NCBI RefSeq assembly: GCF_001956695.1
Contig: NZ_CP019070.1
Coordinates: forward strand, 1,116,001 to 1,180,000
Reading direction: 5' to 3'
Source: Poseidonibacter parvus
Lineage (GTDB): Bacteria; Campylobacterota; Campylobacteria; Campylobacterales; Arcobacteraceae
Length of the DNA: 64,000 nucleotides
Shown: positions 9,396-17,928 of the stretch, one piece after another
Numbering within the stretch: position 1 is the first letter of the stretch
Layout: each line of letters starts with the position of its first letter
Made by a program: the position numbers and the translations under genes
Notes under the pieces: generated by a model
What the model was told of the DNA's origin: nothing
What the model saw: only the letters and a program-made list of their open reading frames with translations
Database searches by the model: none

Positions 9396-10904
9396 TTAAG
9401 TATTATTTTTACGAGGTAAAGAAATAGTGAGTTTTGCACCTTTGTATGTCATATTATCAGCCTCAAAAGTGTCATTAAATACACTTATATTACCATTTAA
9501 ATGTTTATTTACAATTTCTTTTGACATAAATAGTCCAATACCTGTACCTTGAGACTTATGTTTAGTTGTAAAATATGGCTCAAATATTTTGTCGATAATA
9601 TCTAAAGAAATACCTTCTGCATTATCAAGAATTTCTATATGTACATTTATTTTATCTTGGTAAGTTCTTATCTGAATAACTTTTTTCTCTTTCTTATTTA
9701 AAAGTGCATCTTTTGAATTATTGATTATATTTAATAAAACTTGAATGAGTTCATTTTCATAAGTACTTATTTTAAAATCATCAATTATTTTTATTAATTC
9801 AATTTCCTTATTTTTAAGTTGGCTATTGACAAGACTTAGAGTTTTATCTATTAAGTTACTTATATGAAATGTAGTGACTTTTATATTTTTATGATTAAAG
9901 AAACCTCTGAAGTCATCAATTGTTTGTGATAAATATTTTGTTGTACTAATTATATTATCCATTGCATAAGTAAAATCTTCATCACTTATAATACCAAGCT
10001 CTTTTTCTAGTTTTAACCCAGATGCTAAAACTGATATTGATGATAAAGGTTGTCTCCATTGGTGTGCAATATTTCCAATCATTTCACCCATTGAAGCAAA
10101 CTTCGCTTGTTGGAATAATAGTTTTTCTTTTTGAGCTAACTCTTGATTCTTTTTATTTAATTCTGTTACGTCATTTGCAATTACTAATATAAAATCTTCA
10201 TTATGCTGATTTCTGAAAGGTTTTTTAATAGACATGTAGTTTTTTACTTCATTTGTTTTTACATCTATTGAATCTTCGTATACAATTTCAGTTTTTTTAT
10301 TATTCATAATTTCTTGAACATTTTCTTTAAAAAATTCTGCTAATTTTTTATCTGGAATAAAATCTCCATCATCTTTTCCTATCATTTCATCTGGTGTTGA
10401 ATTGTACAGCAGAGCTGTTGCTTTGTTCACAAGTACAAATTTAGCATCATAATTTTTTAATACAATAGGATTTGGATTTTCATCTATTACTGTTTTTAAA
10501 AGTTTGGATTGTTCTTTTATTTCATTTCTCATATTAATTGTTTCAGTTATATCAACAATCATCCATAAGAAGAGATTATCATTTTTTGAAGGATTACCAG
10601 ATATCTTAGCCCAAAAAGTACTACCGTCTTTCTTTTTAAATTCATATTCAATACTCACAGGTTCATTTTTAATGATTTTTTCAAAAGCAATTTTTCTAAA
10701 ATCATCAAAATAATTATTATTTATATGAAATTTATTAGTATCTTTTCCTATAATTTCATCTTTTGTATATCCATATAATTTACAAAAGGCATTATTAACT
10801 ACTCTAGTGATTCTTTCTTTATTTACAACAATTATTGCGACAAATTCATTATCAAAAACATCATTGAGAATTTCATTTTTGTGTATCTGTGAGAAGCTAT
10901 CCAT
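9396..10904 (-). CDS. Cytoplasmic PAS-PAS sensor histidine kinase
   Basis: The 502-residue protein has no membrane segment, so it senses an internal signal. It has two PAS domains (about 12-125, with the PAS-like IGKDTNKFH and WAKISGNPS, and about 130-250, with NPNPIVLKNYDAKFVLVNKA and IGKDDGDF), a short coiled coil, an H-box IAHQWRQPLSS (His near residue 281), an N-box NIINNSKDAL and a G2 box GTGIGLFMSKEI. The G1 box reads DNAEGI instead of DNAGG or DNGGG, which may weaken ATP binding. The H-box region is nearly the same as in the kinase at 16347-17927. No response regulator is adjacent, so it is an orphan here. Confidence 0.9.
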   Translation of the reverse strand: MDSFSQIHKNEILNDVFDNEFVAIIVVNKERITRVVNNAFCKLYGYTKDEIIGKDTNKFHINNNYFDDFRKIAFEKIIKNEPVSIEYEFKKKDGSTFWAKISGNPSKNDNLFLWMIVDITETINMRNEIKEQSKLLKTVIDENPNPIVLKNYDAKFVLVNKATALLYNSTPDEMIGKDDGDFIPDKKLAEFFKENVQEIMNNKKTEIVYEDSIDVKTNEVKNYMSIKKPFRNQHNEDFILVIANDVTELNKKNQELAQKEKLLFQQAKFASMGEMIGNIAHQWRQPLSSISVLASGLKLEKELGIISDEDFTYAMDNIISTTKYLSQTIDDFRGFFNHKNIKVTTFHISNLIDKTLSLVNSQLKNKEIELIKIIDDFKISTYENELIQVLLNIINNSKDALLNKKEKKVIQIRTYQDKINVHIEILDNAEGISLDIIDKIFEPYFTTKHKSQGTGIGLFMSKEIVNKHLNGNISVFNDTFEADNMTYKGAKLTISLPRKNNT

Positions 10905-10982
10905 TTATTACACCTTTTAATTATGTTATCTTTAACTATGTGAAAAATAACTTAAGGAAAATGAATGAAAATAATAAAAAAA

Positions 10983-11004
10983 AGTTGATGTTTAAACATC
11001 AACT
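10983..11004 (-). terminator. Intrinsic terminator of selD
   Basis: A 22-base perfect palindrome (AGTTGATG-TTTAAA-CATCAACT) sits 20 bases beyond the selD stop codon. On the minus strand it is followed by a run of eight T residues. Confidence 0.85.
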
Positions 11005-11024
11005 CTTAATTTGAAGTAGTATTT

Positions 11025-12062
11025 TTAGTGAACTATAATATCTTTAGCACCTTTTGGTATAACTTCTCCAATAATAGAAGCATAACCTAAAGATAAATCT
11101 TCGATTTCTTTGATATATTCTTTAGCATCATTTCTATCCATGGCTATTAATAATCCTCCAGATGTTTGAGCATCACATAAAATAGTCTTACAATAGTTAG
11201 CTAATCCACTCATATATAAAACTTTGTCTTCCATATATTTCATATTCTTTTTTGTTCCTCCAGGAATTACATTATCTTCTGATAATGCAATTGCATCAGT
11301 TACTAAAGGAACAGCAGAACATTCAATAGAAAAAGATGTAAGTTCATTTACTGATTCTAAACTATGACCTAATAATCCAAAACCTGTAATATCTGTACAA
11401 GAACTTACATCATATTTTCTCATTATCTTTGATGGTAAGTAATTTAACGATGCCATAATATCAGCACAATGTCTCGCAACTTTTTCTTCTAATAAATCTC
11501 TTTTTATAGCTGTAGTTAAAATACCCATTCCAAGAGGTTTTGTTAAAATTAAAACATGACCTATTTTAGATGTGTTATTTCTTACTACATCATTTGGATG
11601 AATTATTCCTGTTACTGATAAACCATAATACATTTCTGGTGATTCAATTGTATGTCCACCTAATAAAAGTCCACCACATTCTTTTATTTTTTCATTTCCA
11701 CCATTTAGGATTTCACCTAAAGCTTCTGAAGATAGGTTTTTCTTATCAAATCCAACAATGTTTAAAGCTGTTTTTACTTCAGCTCCCATCGCAAAAACAT
11801 CTGATAATGAATTAGCTGCTGCAATTTGTCCATAAATATATGGATCATCTACAACAGGAGTTATAAAATCTAATGTTTGAACAATGGCTTGGTCTTCATT
11901 TATTTGATAAACACTAGCATCTTCTGCTGTGTCAAATCCTACTAAAATTTTTTCATCTTTTGGAGAAAGATTACAAAGAGTTTGTTTAAGATCCCCCGGA
12001 CCCATCTTTGCAGCTCATCCAGCAGCTTGAACGAATTTAGTTAGTTTATATTCGTTGTTCAT
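11025..12062 (-). CDS. selD: Selenophosphate synthase SelD, itself a selenoprotein (TGA at codon 16)
   Basis: SelD makes selenophosphate from selenide and ATP. An open frame without recoding would begin only at MGPGDL (12005). Upstream in the same frame, an ATG at 12062, preceded by GAGGAAAT, gives MNNEYKLTKFVQAAG, then TGA at 12017-12015, then AAKMGPGDL. SelD enzymes carry Cys or Sec exactly there, before the AAK(M/I)GPGDL loop, so the TGA is selenocysteine 16 of 345 residues. The ATP-binding LLLGGHTIE block and the C-terminal CDAQTSGGLL block are present. The full selenium machinery in the window supports recoding. Confidence 0.95.
11985..12017 (-). promoter_or_regulatory. Sec TGA codon and putative SECIS hairpin of selD
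   Basis: The TGA is at 12017-12015 on the minus strand. Just downstream, AAGAT and ATCTT can form a 5-bp stem closing an 11-base G/C-rich loop that contains GGTCCGGGG. G/C-rich codons such as CCG GGG are rare in this AT-rich genome, so they are probably kept for RNA structure. The hairpin has not been folded computationally. Confidence 0.6.
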
Positions 12063-12216
12063 TGATTTCCTCTTTTAGATTTTTTTCTTATTTGTGGATT
12101 TTACATCTTTTTATTTTAAATAGTTATTAATAAAGAGTAAAAAGTAAAAAAAAATTTACCATTTAATCTTTTGTTTACTATTCATATTGTATTATTTCGT
12201 ACAAAATAGCATTTAG

Positions 12217-12237
12217 ACCTAAGGTTTAGGTTTGACA
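12217..12237 (+). promoter_or_regulatory. Palindrome and -35-like box upstream of the selenium-type ABC operon
   Basis: ACCTAA-GGT-TTAGGT (12217-12231) is a perfect 6-bp inverted repeat touching a consensus TTGACA at 12232-12237. It lies about 70 bases before the substrate-binding protein start. It could be an operator over the promoter of this operon. The rest of the 242-base gap between selD and this operon shows no gene. Confidence 0.4.
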
Positions 12238-12304
12238 TAAAGAAATGATTATTTAAAATCTACTTTATATCTTAATGTATGCTTCAAATTATTGAGGTTT
12301 TTTC

Positions 12305-13150
12305 ATGAAAAAAATACTTATTTCATTCTTAGTACTTTCATCAGTACTATTTTCACAAACATTTACTTTCACAGCGATTCCAGATCAAGATGAAACTAAA
12401 TTAAAAGAAAGATTTTCAAAATTAGCTGTTTATTTAACAAAAGAGTTAAATGTAGACGTTAAATTTGTTCCAGTTAAGTCATACTCAGCATCAATTGCTG
12501 CGTTTAGAAACAATCAAGTTCAATTAGCATGGTTTGGTGGATTATCAGGTGTTAAAGCTAGATTAATCGTTCCTGGTTCTGTTGCAATTGCACAAGGTGT
12601 TGAAGATCCAGAATTTCATTCTTATATCATCGCAAATTCATCAACTGGCTTAGAAAAAAGTGAAGCATTCCCAGCAGGAATTGCAGATAAAACATTTACT
12701 TTTGGTTCAAAAGGTAGTACAAGTGGTAGATTAATGCCAGAATATTTCATCAGAGAAAATATGAAAAAAGCTCCAAATGATTTATTTAAAAAAGTTGGTT
12801 TCTCTGGAAATCATACTAAAACTATTTCACTAGTTCAAAGTGGTGCTTATGAAGTTGGTGCCGTAAACTTTAAAGTATGGGATAGAGAGCTTAAAGCTGG
12901 AAATATTGATACTTCAAAAGTAAAAGTTTTATGGAAGACTCCTGCTTATCCTGATTATCAGTTCACAGCTCATGGTAACTTAGATGAAGTTTATGGTGCT
13001 GGATTTACTACTAAACTTACAAACGCATTATTAAATTTAAAAGATAAAGCAATCTTAGATGCATTCCCAAGAGCTGCATTTATTAAAGCTAAAAATGCTG
13101 ATTTTGACCCAATTTTAAATGTTGGAAGAAAAATAGGTTTAATAGACTAA
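12305..13150 (+). CDS. Putative selenate/phosphonate-type ABC transporter substrate-binding protein
   Basis: The 281-residue periplasmic protein starts with a signal peptide (MKKILISFLVLSSVLFSQ). It has the PhnD-like fold order: FTAIPDQDETKLKERFSKLAVYL, FVPVKSYSASIAAFRNNQVQLAWFGGLSGVKAR, then FTFGSKGSTSGRLMPEYF. This is the type defined as a 'putative selenate ABC transporter' binding protein (TIGR04553) on the basis of frequent location near selD. Here it lies divergently next to selD, which fits selenium uptake. Phosphonate or phosphite import cannot be excluded from sequence alone. ATPase and permease genes follow at once. Confidence 0.8.
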   Translation: MKKILISFLVLSSVLFSQTFTFTAIPDQDETKLKERFSKLAVYLTKELNVDVKFVPVKSYSASIAAFRNNQVQLAWFGGLSGVKARLIVPGSVAIAQGVEDPEFHSYIIANSSTGLEKSEAFPAGIADKTFTFGSKGSTSGRLMPEYFIRENMKKAPNDLFKKVGFSGNHTKTISLVQSGAYEVGAVNFKVWDRELKAGNIDTSKVKVLWKTPAYPDYQFTAHGNLDEVYGAGFTTKLTNALLNLKDKAILDAFPRAAFIKAKNADFDPILNVGRKIGLID

Positions 13151-13155
13151 TTATT

Positions 13156-13815
13156 ATGGCATTTTATTTACAAAATGAATCTATTTCATATTTTGATACA
13201 GTAATCTTAGACTCTTTATCTTTAGAGATAAAAAAAGGAGAAAAGGTTGCTTTATTAGGTAAAAGTGGAAGTGGTAAATCCACACTTATAAAAAGACTTT
13301 ATGAACTTAAAAAAGATGAGTCTTCATATATTCCACAAGAATTAGGTTTAGTAAATAATTTGTCAGTTTTTCATAATGTCTATTTAGCAAGATTAGATGA
13401 TTATTCAACTTTTTATAATATTAGAAATCTAATCAAACCAGCTTCAAAAGAAGTTGAACAAATCAAGAATATACTTATTGATTTTGATTTAGAAGATAAG
13501 ATTTTTGTAAAAAACCATGACTTATCAGGTGGTCAAAAACAAAGATCAGCAATTGCAAGGTCAATTTATAATCAAAAAGATATCTTATTAGCTGATGAGC
13601 CTATATCTGCTTTAGATGAATATCTAAGTTCAAAAGTTCTAGAAGTTTTAAATCAAAAATTTGAAACAATTGTTTGTGCCTTACATAACGTTGATTTAGC
13701 AGTAGAGCATTTTGATAGAGTAATTGGTCTTAAAAATGGAAAAGTACTTGTTGATAAGAAATGTACTGAATTAACAAATGAAGATAGACAAAAGTTATAT
13801 TATGTCTGTGACTAA
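13156..13815 (+). CDS. ABC transporter ATP-binding protein (PhnC-like)
   Basis: This 219-residue ATPase has Walker A GKSGSGKST (about 36-44), signature LSGGQKQRSA, Walker B DILLADEP and a His-loop VCALHNVD. It is shorter than most PhnC proteins (about 250), with a compact helical region. It starts 5 bases after the binding-protein stop and overlaps the permease start. It should energise the uptake system encoded by its neighbours. Confidence 0.9.
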   Translation: MAFYLQNESISYFDTVILDSLSLEIKKGEKVALLGKSGSGKSTLIKRLYELKKDESSYIPQELGLVNNLSVFHNVYLARLDDYSTFYNIRNLIKPASKEVEQIKNILIDFDLEDKIFVKNHDLSGGQKQRSAIARSIYNQKDILLADEPISALDEYLSSKVLEVLNQKFETIVCALHNVDLAVEHFDRVIGLKNGKVLVDKKCTELTNEDRQKLYYVCD

Positions 13816-15283
13816 AAATACTAAAGTTTCTATATTATTCATTTTTATAGGAATTCTTTCTTTTATTCTTGCTGATTTAGAAGTATCAACTGTTGATACA
13901 ACTCAACTTACAAAAGATTTTTTTTATTCTATTTTTGATTTGAAATTTAATGATTATTCAATTTTATTTGATGCATTTTTAAATACTATTTCAATTGCAA
14001 TATTAGCAATATTTTTCTCTTCTATTATTGGATTTTTTTTAGCACTGTTTTTTAATTTTTTATTAGTGCGAATTTCATTAGCAATTACAAGAGCAATACA
14101 TGAACTTTTTTGGGCTTTAATTTTTTTACAAATATTTGGTCTTAATACATTAACAGCATTACTAGCAATTGTAATACCATATAGTGCGATTTTAGGAAAA
14201 GTATACGCAGAAATACTTGAAGAGCATGATACCTTTCCTAAAGTTTTACGAGGTAAAGATGCCTTATCTTACTTTTTATTTACAAAAATACCCGATGCTT
14301 TCCCACATTTAGTATCTTACACACTTTATAGATTTGAGTGTGCTTTACGTTCAACTGCTATTTTAGGTTTTGTTGGAATTACAACACTAGGTTATTATTT
14401 ATCATCATCATTTATGCAAGGAATTTATTCTGAAGTATGGATGATTTTAATTTCGTTTTATATTGTAATTGCAACTATTAAATATTGGTTTACAAAATAT
14501 TCTTTTCCTTTTTTAGTTATTGCTTCATTTTTTTATTTAGATGATTTTAAAGGTTTTAATCTTGATAATTTAATTAGATTTGTTACAAATGATATTGTCC
14601 CTCATCCAATTAGAAATGACCTAGGTTTTGAAAAAACTCTTTCTTGGTTTTCAAATATTTTTACAAATGAGATAGTTCCTGGAACGATTAATACAATTGT
14701 TTTAACGCAATTATCACTTGTTCTAACAGCAGTTTTAGCTTTGATTTTATTTCCATTATTATCACAAAAATTTGTTTCAAAACCTACAAGGGTTTTAAGT
14801 CATATAGTTTTAGTAATACTTCGTTCAACTCCTGAGTATATATTAGCTTATATTTTCTTACAGCTTTTTGGTCCTTCAATGCTTCCTGCAGCTTTAGCTC
14901 TTATGCTTCATAATGGTTCAATTATTGGGCATTTAATGGGTAATGAAACGACTTTAATTACTTTAAGAGCTGGGGTAAGTAAAAAAAGAATTAATCTTTA
15001 TTTTTATGAAATAATGCCAAGAGTTTATAATCAGTTCTTAGCTTACCTTTTTTATAGATGGGAAATAATTATGAGAGAGAGTGCGATTTTAGGTATTTTA
15101 GGAATTGCTACATTAGGTTTCTTTATTGATTCTGCTATTGCAGATTTTAGACTCGATAAGATGTTTTTACTTTTAGTTGTAACGGCATTGTTAAATATAC
15201 TTGTAGATTTAATCTCAAGAAAAGTAAGAGCTTATTTAAGAGTTGATGAAAACATTACATCTTGCGGATGTTCTTTGAAGTAA
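13802..15283 (+). CDS. ABC permease with two fused PhnE-like domains
   Basis: The likely start is the ATG at 13802, inside the end of the ATPase gene (an in-frame ATG at 13778 is farther in). The 493-residue protein has two homologous membrane halves. Each carries an EAA-type loop: 'ILGKVYAEILEEHD...LRGKDALSYFLFTKIPDAFPHLVSYTLYRFE' in the first and 'IIGHLMGNETTLITLRAGVSKKRINLYFYEIMPRVYNQFLAYLFYRWE' in the second. Each then has an R(S/E)(T/S)AILG(F/I)(V/L)GI turn. One polypeptide can thus provide both permease subunits. It ends in ITSCGCSLK, a Cys-Gly-Cys tail of unknown use. Substrate is inferred from selD proximity. Confidence 0.85.
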   Translation: MSVTKNTKVSILFIFIGILSFILADLEVSTVDTTQLTKDFFYSIFDLKFNDYSILFDAFLNTISIAILAIFFSSIIGFFLALFFNFLLVRISLAITRAIHELFWALIFLQIFGLNTLTALLAIVIPYSAILGKVYAEILEEHDTFPKVLRGKDALSYFLFTKIPDAFPHLVSYTLYRFECALRSTAILGFVGITTLGYYLSSSFMQGIYSEVWMILISFYIVIATIKYWFTKYSFPFLVIASFFYLDDFKGFNLDNLIRFVTNDIVPHPIRNDLGFEKTLSWFSNIFTNEIVPGTINTIVLTQLSLVLTAVLALILFPLLSQKFVSKPTRVLSHIVLVILRSTPEYILAYIFLQLFGPSMLPAALALMLHNGSIIGHLMGNETTLITLRAGVSKKRINLYFYEIMPRVYNQFLAYLFYRWEIIMRESAILGILGIATLGFFIDSAIADFRLDKMFLLLVVTALLNILVDLISRKVRAYLRVDENITSCGCSLK

Positions 15284-15338
15284 AATGAGTTTAAATATTT
15301 CTTGATATAATACGAAAAAAATATAAAGAAGTTTAAAT

Positions 15339-15698
15339 ATGAATGAAGTTATGAACAAAGATTACGAACCTGTAGAAGTATTTGATTATGCACAATATCA
15401 AAAAGATATGGAAGCAAAAATAGTTAGAAATCCACGAACAAATACACCAATTGATTATATTTCAGATGAAAAATTAGCACAATTAGAAAAAGATGGAATT
15501 ACAGATTTTAGACCTTATATTCCAGTTCCAAAAGATATTAAAGCTCATTTATTATTTGCTGTAAATATTTGGATTAAATTAACTAAAACATACCCAAATG
15601 ATGAGTATCTAAAAAGCTTAGACAATGAAGCTAATCATCATATTGTATTATCTTATGATTGGTATAAAAAGTTTGGAGTTGATAAACCAGTGCTTTAG
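15339..15698 (+). CDS. Conserved hypothetical protein
   Basis: This is a 119-residue soluble, acidic protein (MNEVMNKDYEPVEVFDYAQYQ...). There is no signal peptide, membrane segment or cysteine. A YIPVPKDIKAHLLFAVNIWIKL helix block and a NHHIVLSYDWYKKFG block near the C-terminus are the most distinctive parts. It is 55 bases after the permease and may be in the same transcript. I do not recognise the family. Confidence 0.6.
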   Translation: MNEVMNKDYEPVEVFDYAQYQKDMEAKIVRNPRTNTPIDYISDEKLAQLEKDGITDFRPYIPVPKDIKAHLLFAVNIWIKLTKTYPNDEYLKSLDNEANHHIVLSYDWYKKFGVDKPVL

Positions 15699-15715
15699 AT
15701 TTATTTTAAAGCACT
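15689..15715. terminator. Bidirectional hairpin between convergent genes
   Basis: AGTGCTTTA / TAAAGCACT with a 9-base loop overlaps the stop codons of both the 119-residue gene (plus strand) and the response regulator (minus strand). Confidence 0.55.
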
Positions 15716-16357
15716 TTGATTAAATTTATAAGTTTTATGAGCTACTTTTACTAAAATATCTTTTTGGGCTAAATCTTTAAATAGTTTTATCAACGTAGGT
15801 TTTGATATTGATATCTCTTCCATAATATCTGTATAAGAAGCTGTAAAATGATTATCATTGTCTAAACTATTTATGATATATTTTATAATATCAACTTGCT
15901 TACTATCTGTAATTGCTGAAATAGTTTTGATTACATAAATGTTTTTTAAAATCTCTTGTTTTTGTACAATTGGAAGTAAAATATCATGTAAGCTATTTAG
16001 TAGTTCTTTAATATTAATAGGCTTTACAATATAATTTTCTACTTTTAGTTTTATTGCATCAAGTAAATATTTTGTATCTGTATGTGCAGTTGTAAGTATA
16101 GTTGGAATAAATATTTCTTTTTCTTTTATATGTTTTAAAAAATCAATTCCATTTTCATTTTCAAGTAAAATATCTGAGATAATTACATCAACTTTTTTAT
16201 TTAGTAATATATTCATAGCTTCTTTTGAAGTCTTAACTGCATAAATATTGTTAACAAAATCTTCTAATAAATCTTTTGTATGTTTTAATAAATTCTCATC
16301 ATCTTCTAAATATAAAATATTAAAATCTTGTAATATATTTAAATCTTTATTTTGCAT
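15701..16357 (-). CDS. Response regulator with receiver and winged-helix-like output domain
   Basis: The 218-residue protein has a CheY-like receiver (about 12-125): acidic pair in YLEDDE, phospho-acceptor Asp in VIISDILLENENG, Thr in LTTAHT and Lys in YIVKPI. The C-terminal part (about 140-215) contains SYTDIMEEISISKPTLIKLFKDLAQKDIL, which looks like a winged helix-turn-helix, so it probably binds DNA. Its start overlaps the end of the kinase gene by 11 bases. It is the output of the binding protein-kinase-regulator set that faces the fdh operon. Confidence 0.88.
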   Translation of the reverse strand: MQNKDLNILQDFNILYLEDDENLLKHTKDLLEDFVNNIYAVKTSKEAMNILLNKKVDVIISDILLENENGIDFLKHIKEKEIFIPTILTTAHTDTKYLLDAIKLKVENYIVKPINIKELLNSLHDILLPIVQKQEILKNIYVIKTISAITDSKQVDIIKYIINSLDNDNHFTASYTDIMEEISISKPTLIKLFKDLAQKDILVKVAHKTYKFNQSALK

Positions 16358-17927
16358 TTATTTCCTTTTTAAACTCTTGCTTTATTGGGATTTTGATTGT
16401 AAAGAGTGAACAATTAAAACTTCTTTTATCAATAATTTTATGACTAACAGTTTTATATAATATTGTACCATTCATATGTTTTTCAATAATTTGTTTTGAC
16501 ATATAAAGACCAATTCCTGTACCAGCACTTTTATACTTTGTTGTGTAATATGGTTCAAAGATTTTAGGAATAATTTCTTCATCTATTCCACCACCATTAT
16601 CAATCATATTTATGATGATATTTTCTTTATATTTATGTACTATTATTTTAATAATTCTATCATTTTTATTAGATATAGCACATAAAGCATCTTTTGAGTT
16701 AGATAAGATATTTAAAAAAACATGCGATAGTTCATTATAAAAACTATTAATCTGAATATCTTGTTTTACAATTAGTTTTATTTGTATATTTTCTTTCTCT
16801 AATAAATATTTCGCTAGTTGCATTGAATGTTCAATACAGTTTTTTATAAAAAAATCACTTCTTGCTTTATCTGGACTAAAAAAGTTTTTAAAATCATCAA
16901 GTGTATTTGACATATTATTAGCTAGCAATAATGCATCTTCTACTTTTTCATCTACAAATTTCTCACTTAATTTTCCTAAAGACATTTTTGTCTGAAAACT
17001 CTGTACTATCATTGTTAAAGAACCTAAAGGTTGTCTCCATTGGTGAGCTATATTTCCAATCATTTCACCCATTGAAGCAAGTTTTGCTTGTTGAAACATG
17101 ATAATATCTTTTTTTCTATTTTGAGCAACTTCTTTTGATACTTTAGTCTCAAGGTAGTTATTTAACTCTATTAATTCTTTTGTTTTATCTTCAACTTTTT
17201 GCTCTAAGGTATTATGTAAAACTTTAAAATTATTGATTATTAATACTGTAAGAATTATTGAAAATAAAAAAACTAAAATAATAGATATAAAGGAAAATAT
17301 CATTATTGTATTAAATATTTTTTGAGTGTTTCTTTTTTCATTAACTGCAAGTGATAAATCATAATTAATCAAACTAGTAAGATAGATTGATATTGCATTT
17401 ATATCAAGGTTTAGTTTTGCAAAGTTTTTATTATTTTGATTGATATTAAGATTATCTTTTATATCTAAAAGTTTTTTATTTATATTTTTTATAATATTTT
17501 GTTTTAATATTTTATTTTCATAATATTTTTCTTCATGAATTAAAAAATCTTTTATAAACTTTGTTATGAATATTCTAGTTTTTTTATTTTGTATATTTAT
17601 TTTGTATTCACTCCAATTTTTATCAATCAATTGTTGTGCTAAAGCTAAAACTTCATCTGCTTGATTATATGTTATGTCTGCTTGTTCTAAATCTTTTAAT
17701 GTATCTTGAATATTCACGCTATAAATATCTTTTATATTTTCAAGTTTGATTAATGTTTTTGTTCTGTTATCAAATAAAGTATCAAAATCTTCTTTTATCG
17801 TAAAAGTTGAAATTTGTGATAAGACAACAATACAAATCATTCCACCTGTAATAATAAAAATCAAAAATGATGTTTTATATTTAAAGCTAAGATTATCAAA
17901 GAATATTAGTATTTTTTTTAAACTCAT
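16347..17927 (-). CDS. Membrane sensor histidine kinase
   Basis: The 526-residue protein has a first membrane segment (about 19-40), a periplasmic helical domain of about 165 residues, a second membrane segment (about 207-230), a coiled coil, and kinase core motifs: H-box IAHQWRQPLGS, N-box NILSNSKDAL, G1 DNGGGI and G2 GTGIGLYMSKQI. The four-helix-like sensor domain would receive a signal from the neighbouring periplasmic binding protein. It lies one base after that gene and overlaps the regulator gene, so the three are one operon. Confidence 0.92.
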   Translation of the reverse strand: MSLKKILIFFDNLSFKYKTSFLIFIITGGMICIVVLSQISTFTIKEDFDTLFDNRTKTLIKLENIKDIYSVNIQDTLKDLEQADITYNQADEVLALAQQLIDKNWSEYKINIQNKKTRIFITKFIKDFLIHEEKYYENKILKQNIIKNINKKLLDIKDNLNINQNNKNFAKLNLDINAISIYLTSLINYDLSLAVNEKRNTQKIFNTIMIFSFISIILVFLFSIILTVLIINNFKVLHNTLEQKVEDKTKELIELNNYLETKVSKEVAQNRKKDIIMFQQAKLASMGEMIGNIAHQWRQPLGSLTMIVQSFQTKMSLGKLSEKFVDEKVEDALLLANNMSNTLDDFKNFFSPDKARSDFFIKNCIEHSMQLAKYLLEKENIQIKLIVKQDIQINSFYNELSHVFLNILSNSKDALCAISNKNDRIIKIIVHKYKENIIINMIDNGGGIDEEIIPKIFEPYYTTKYKSAGTGIGLYMSKQIIEKHMNGTILYKTVSHKIIDKRSFNCSLFTIKIPIKQEFKKEINAK

Positions 17928-17928
17928 G

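Noticed and set aside
12005-12062. SelD beginning at MGPGDL with TGA as a true stop upstream
   Set aside because: It would delete the catalytic Cys/Sec loop, and the upstream sequence matches SelD in frame with a good ribosome site.
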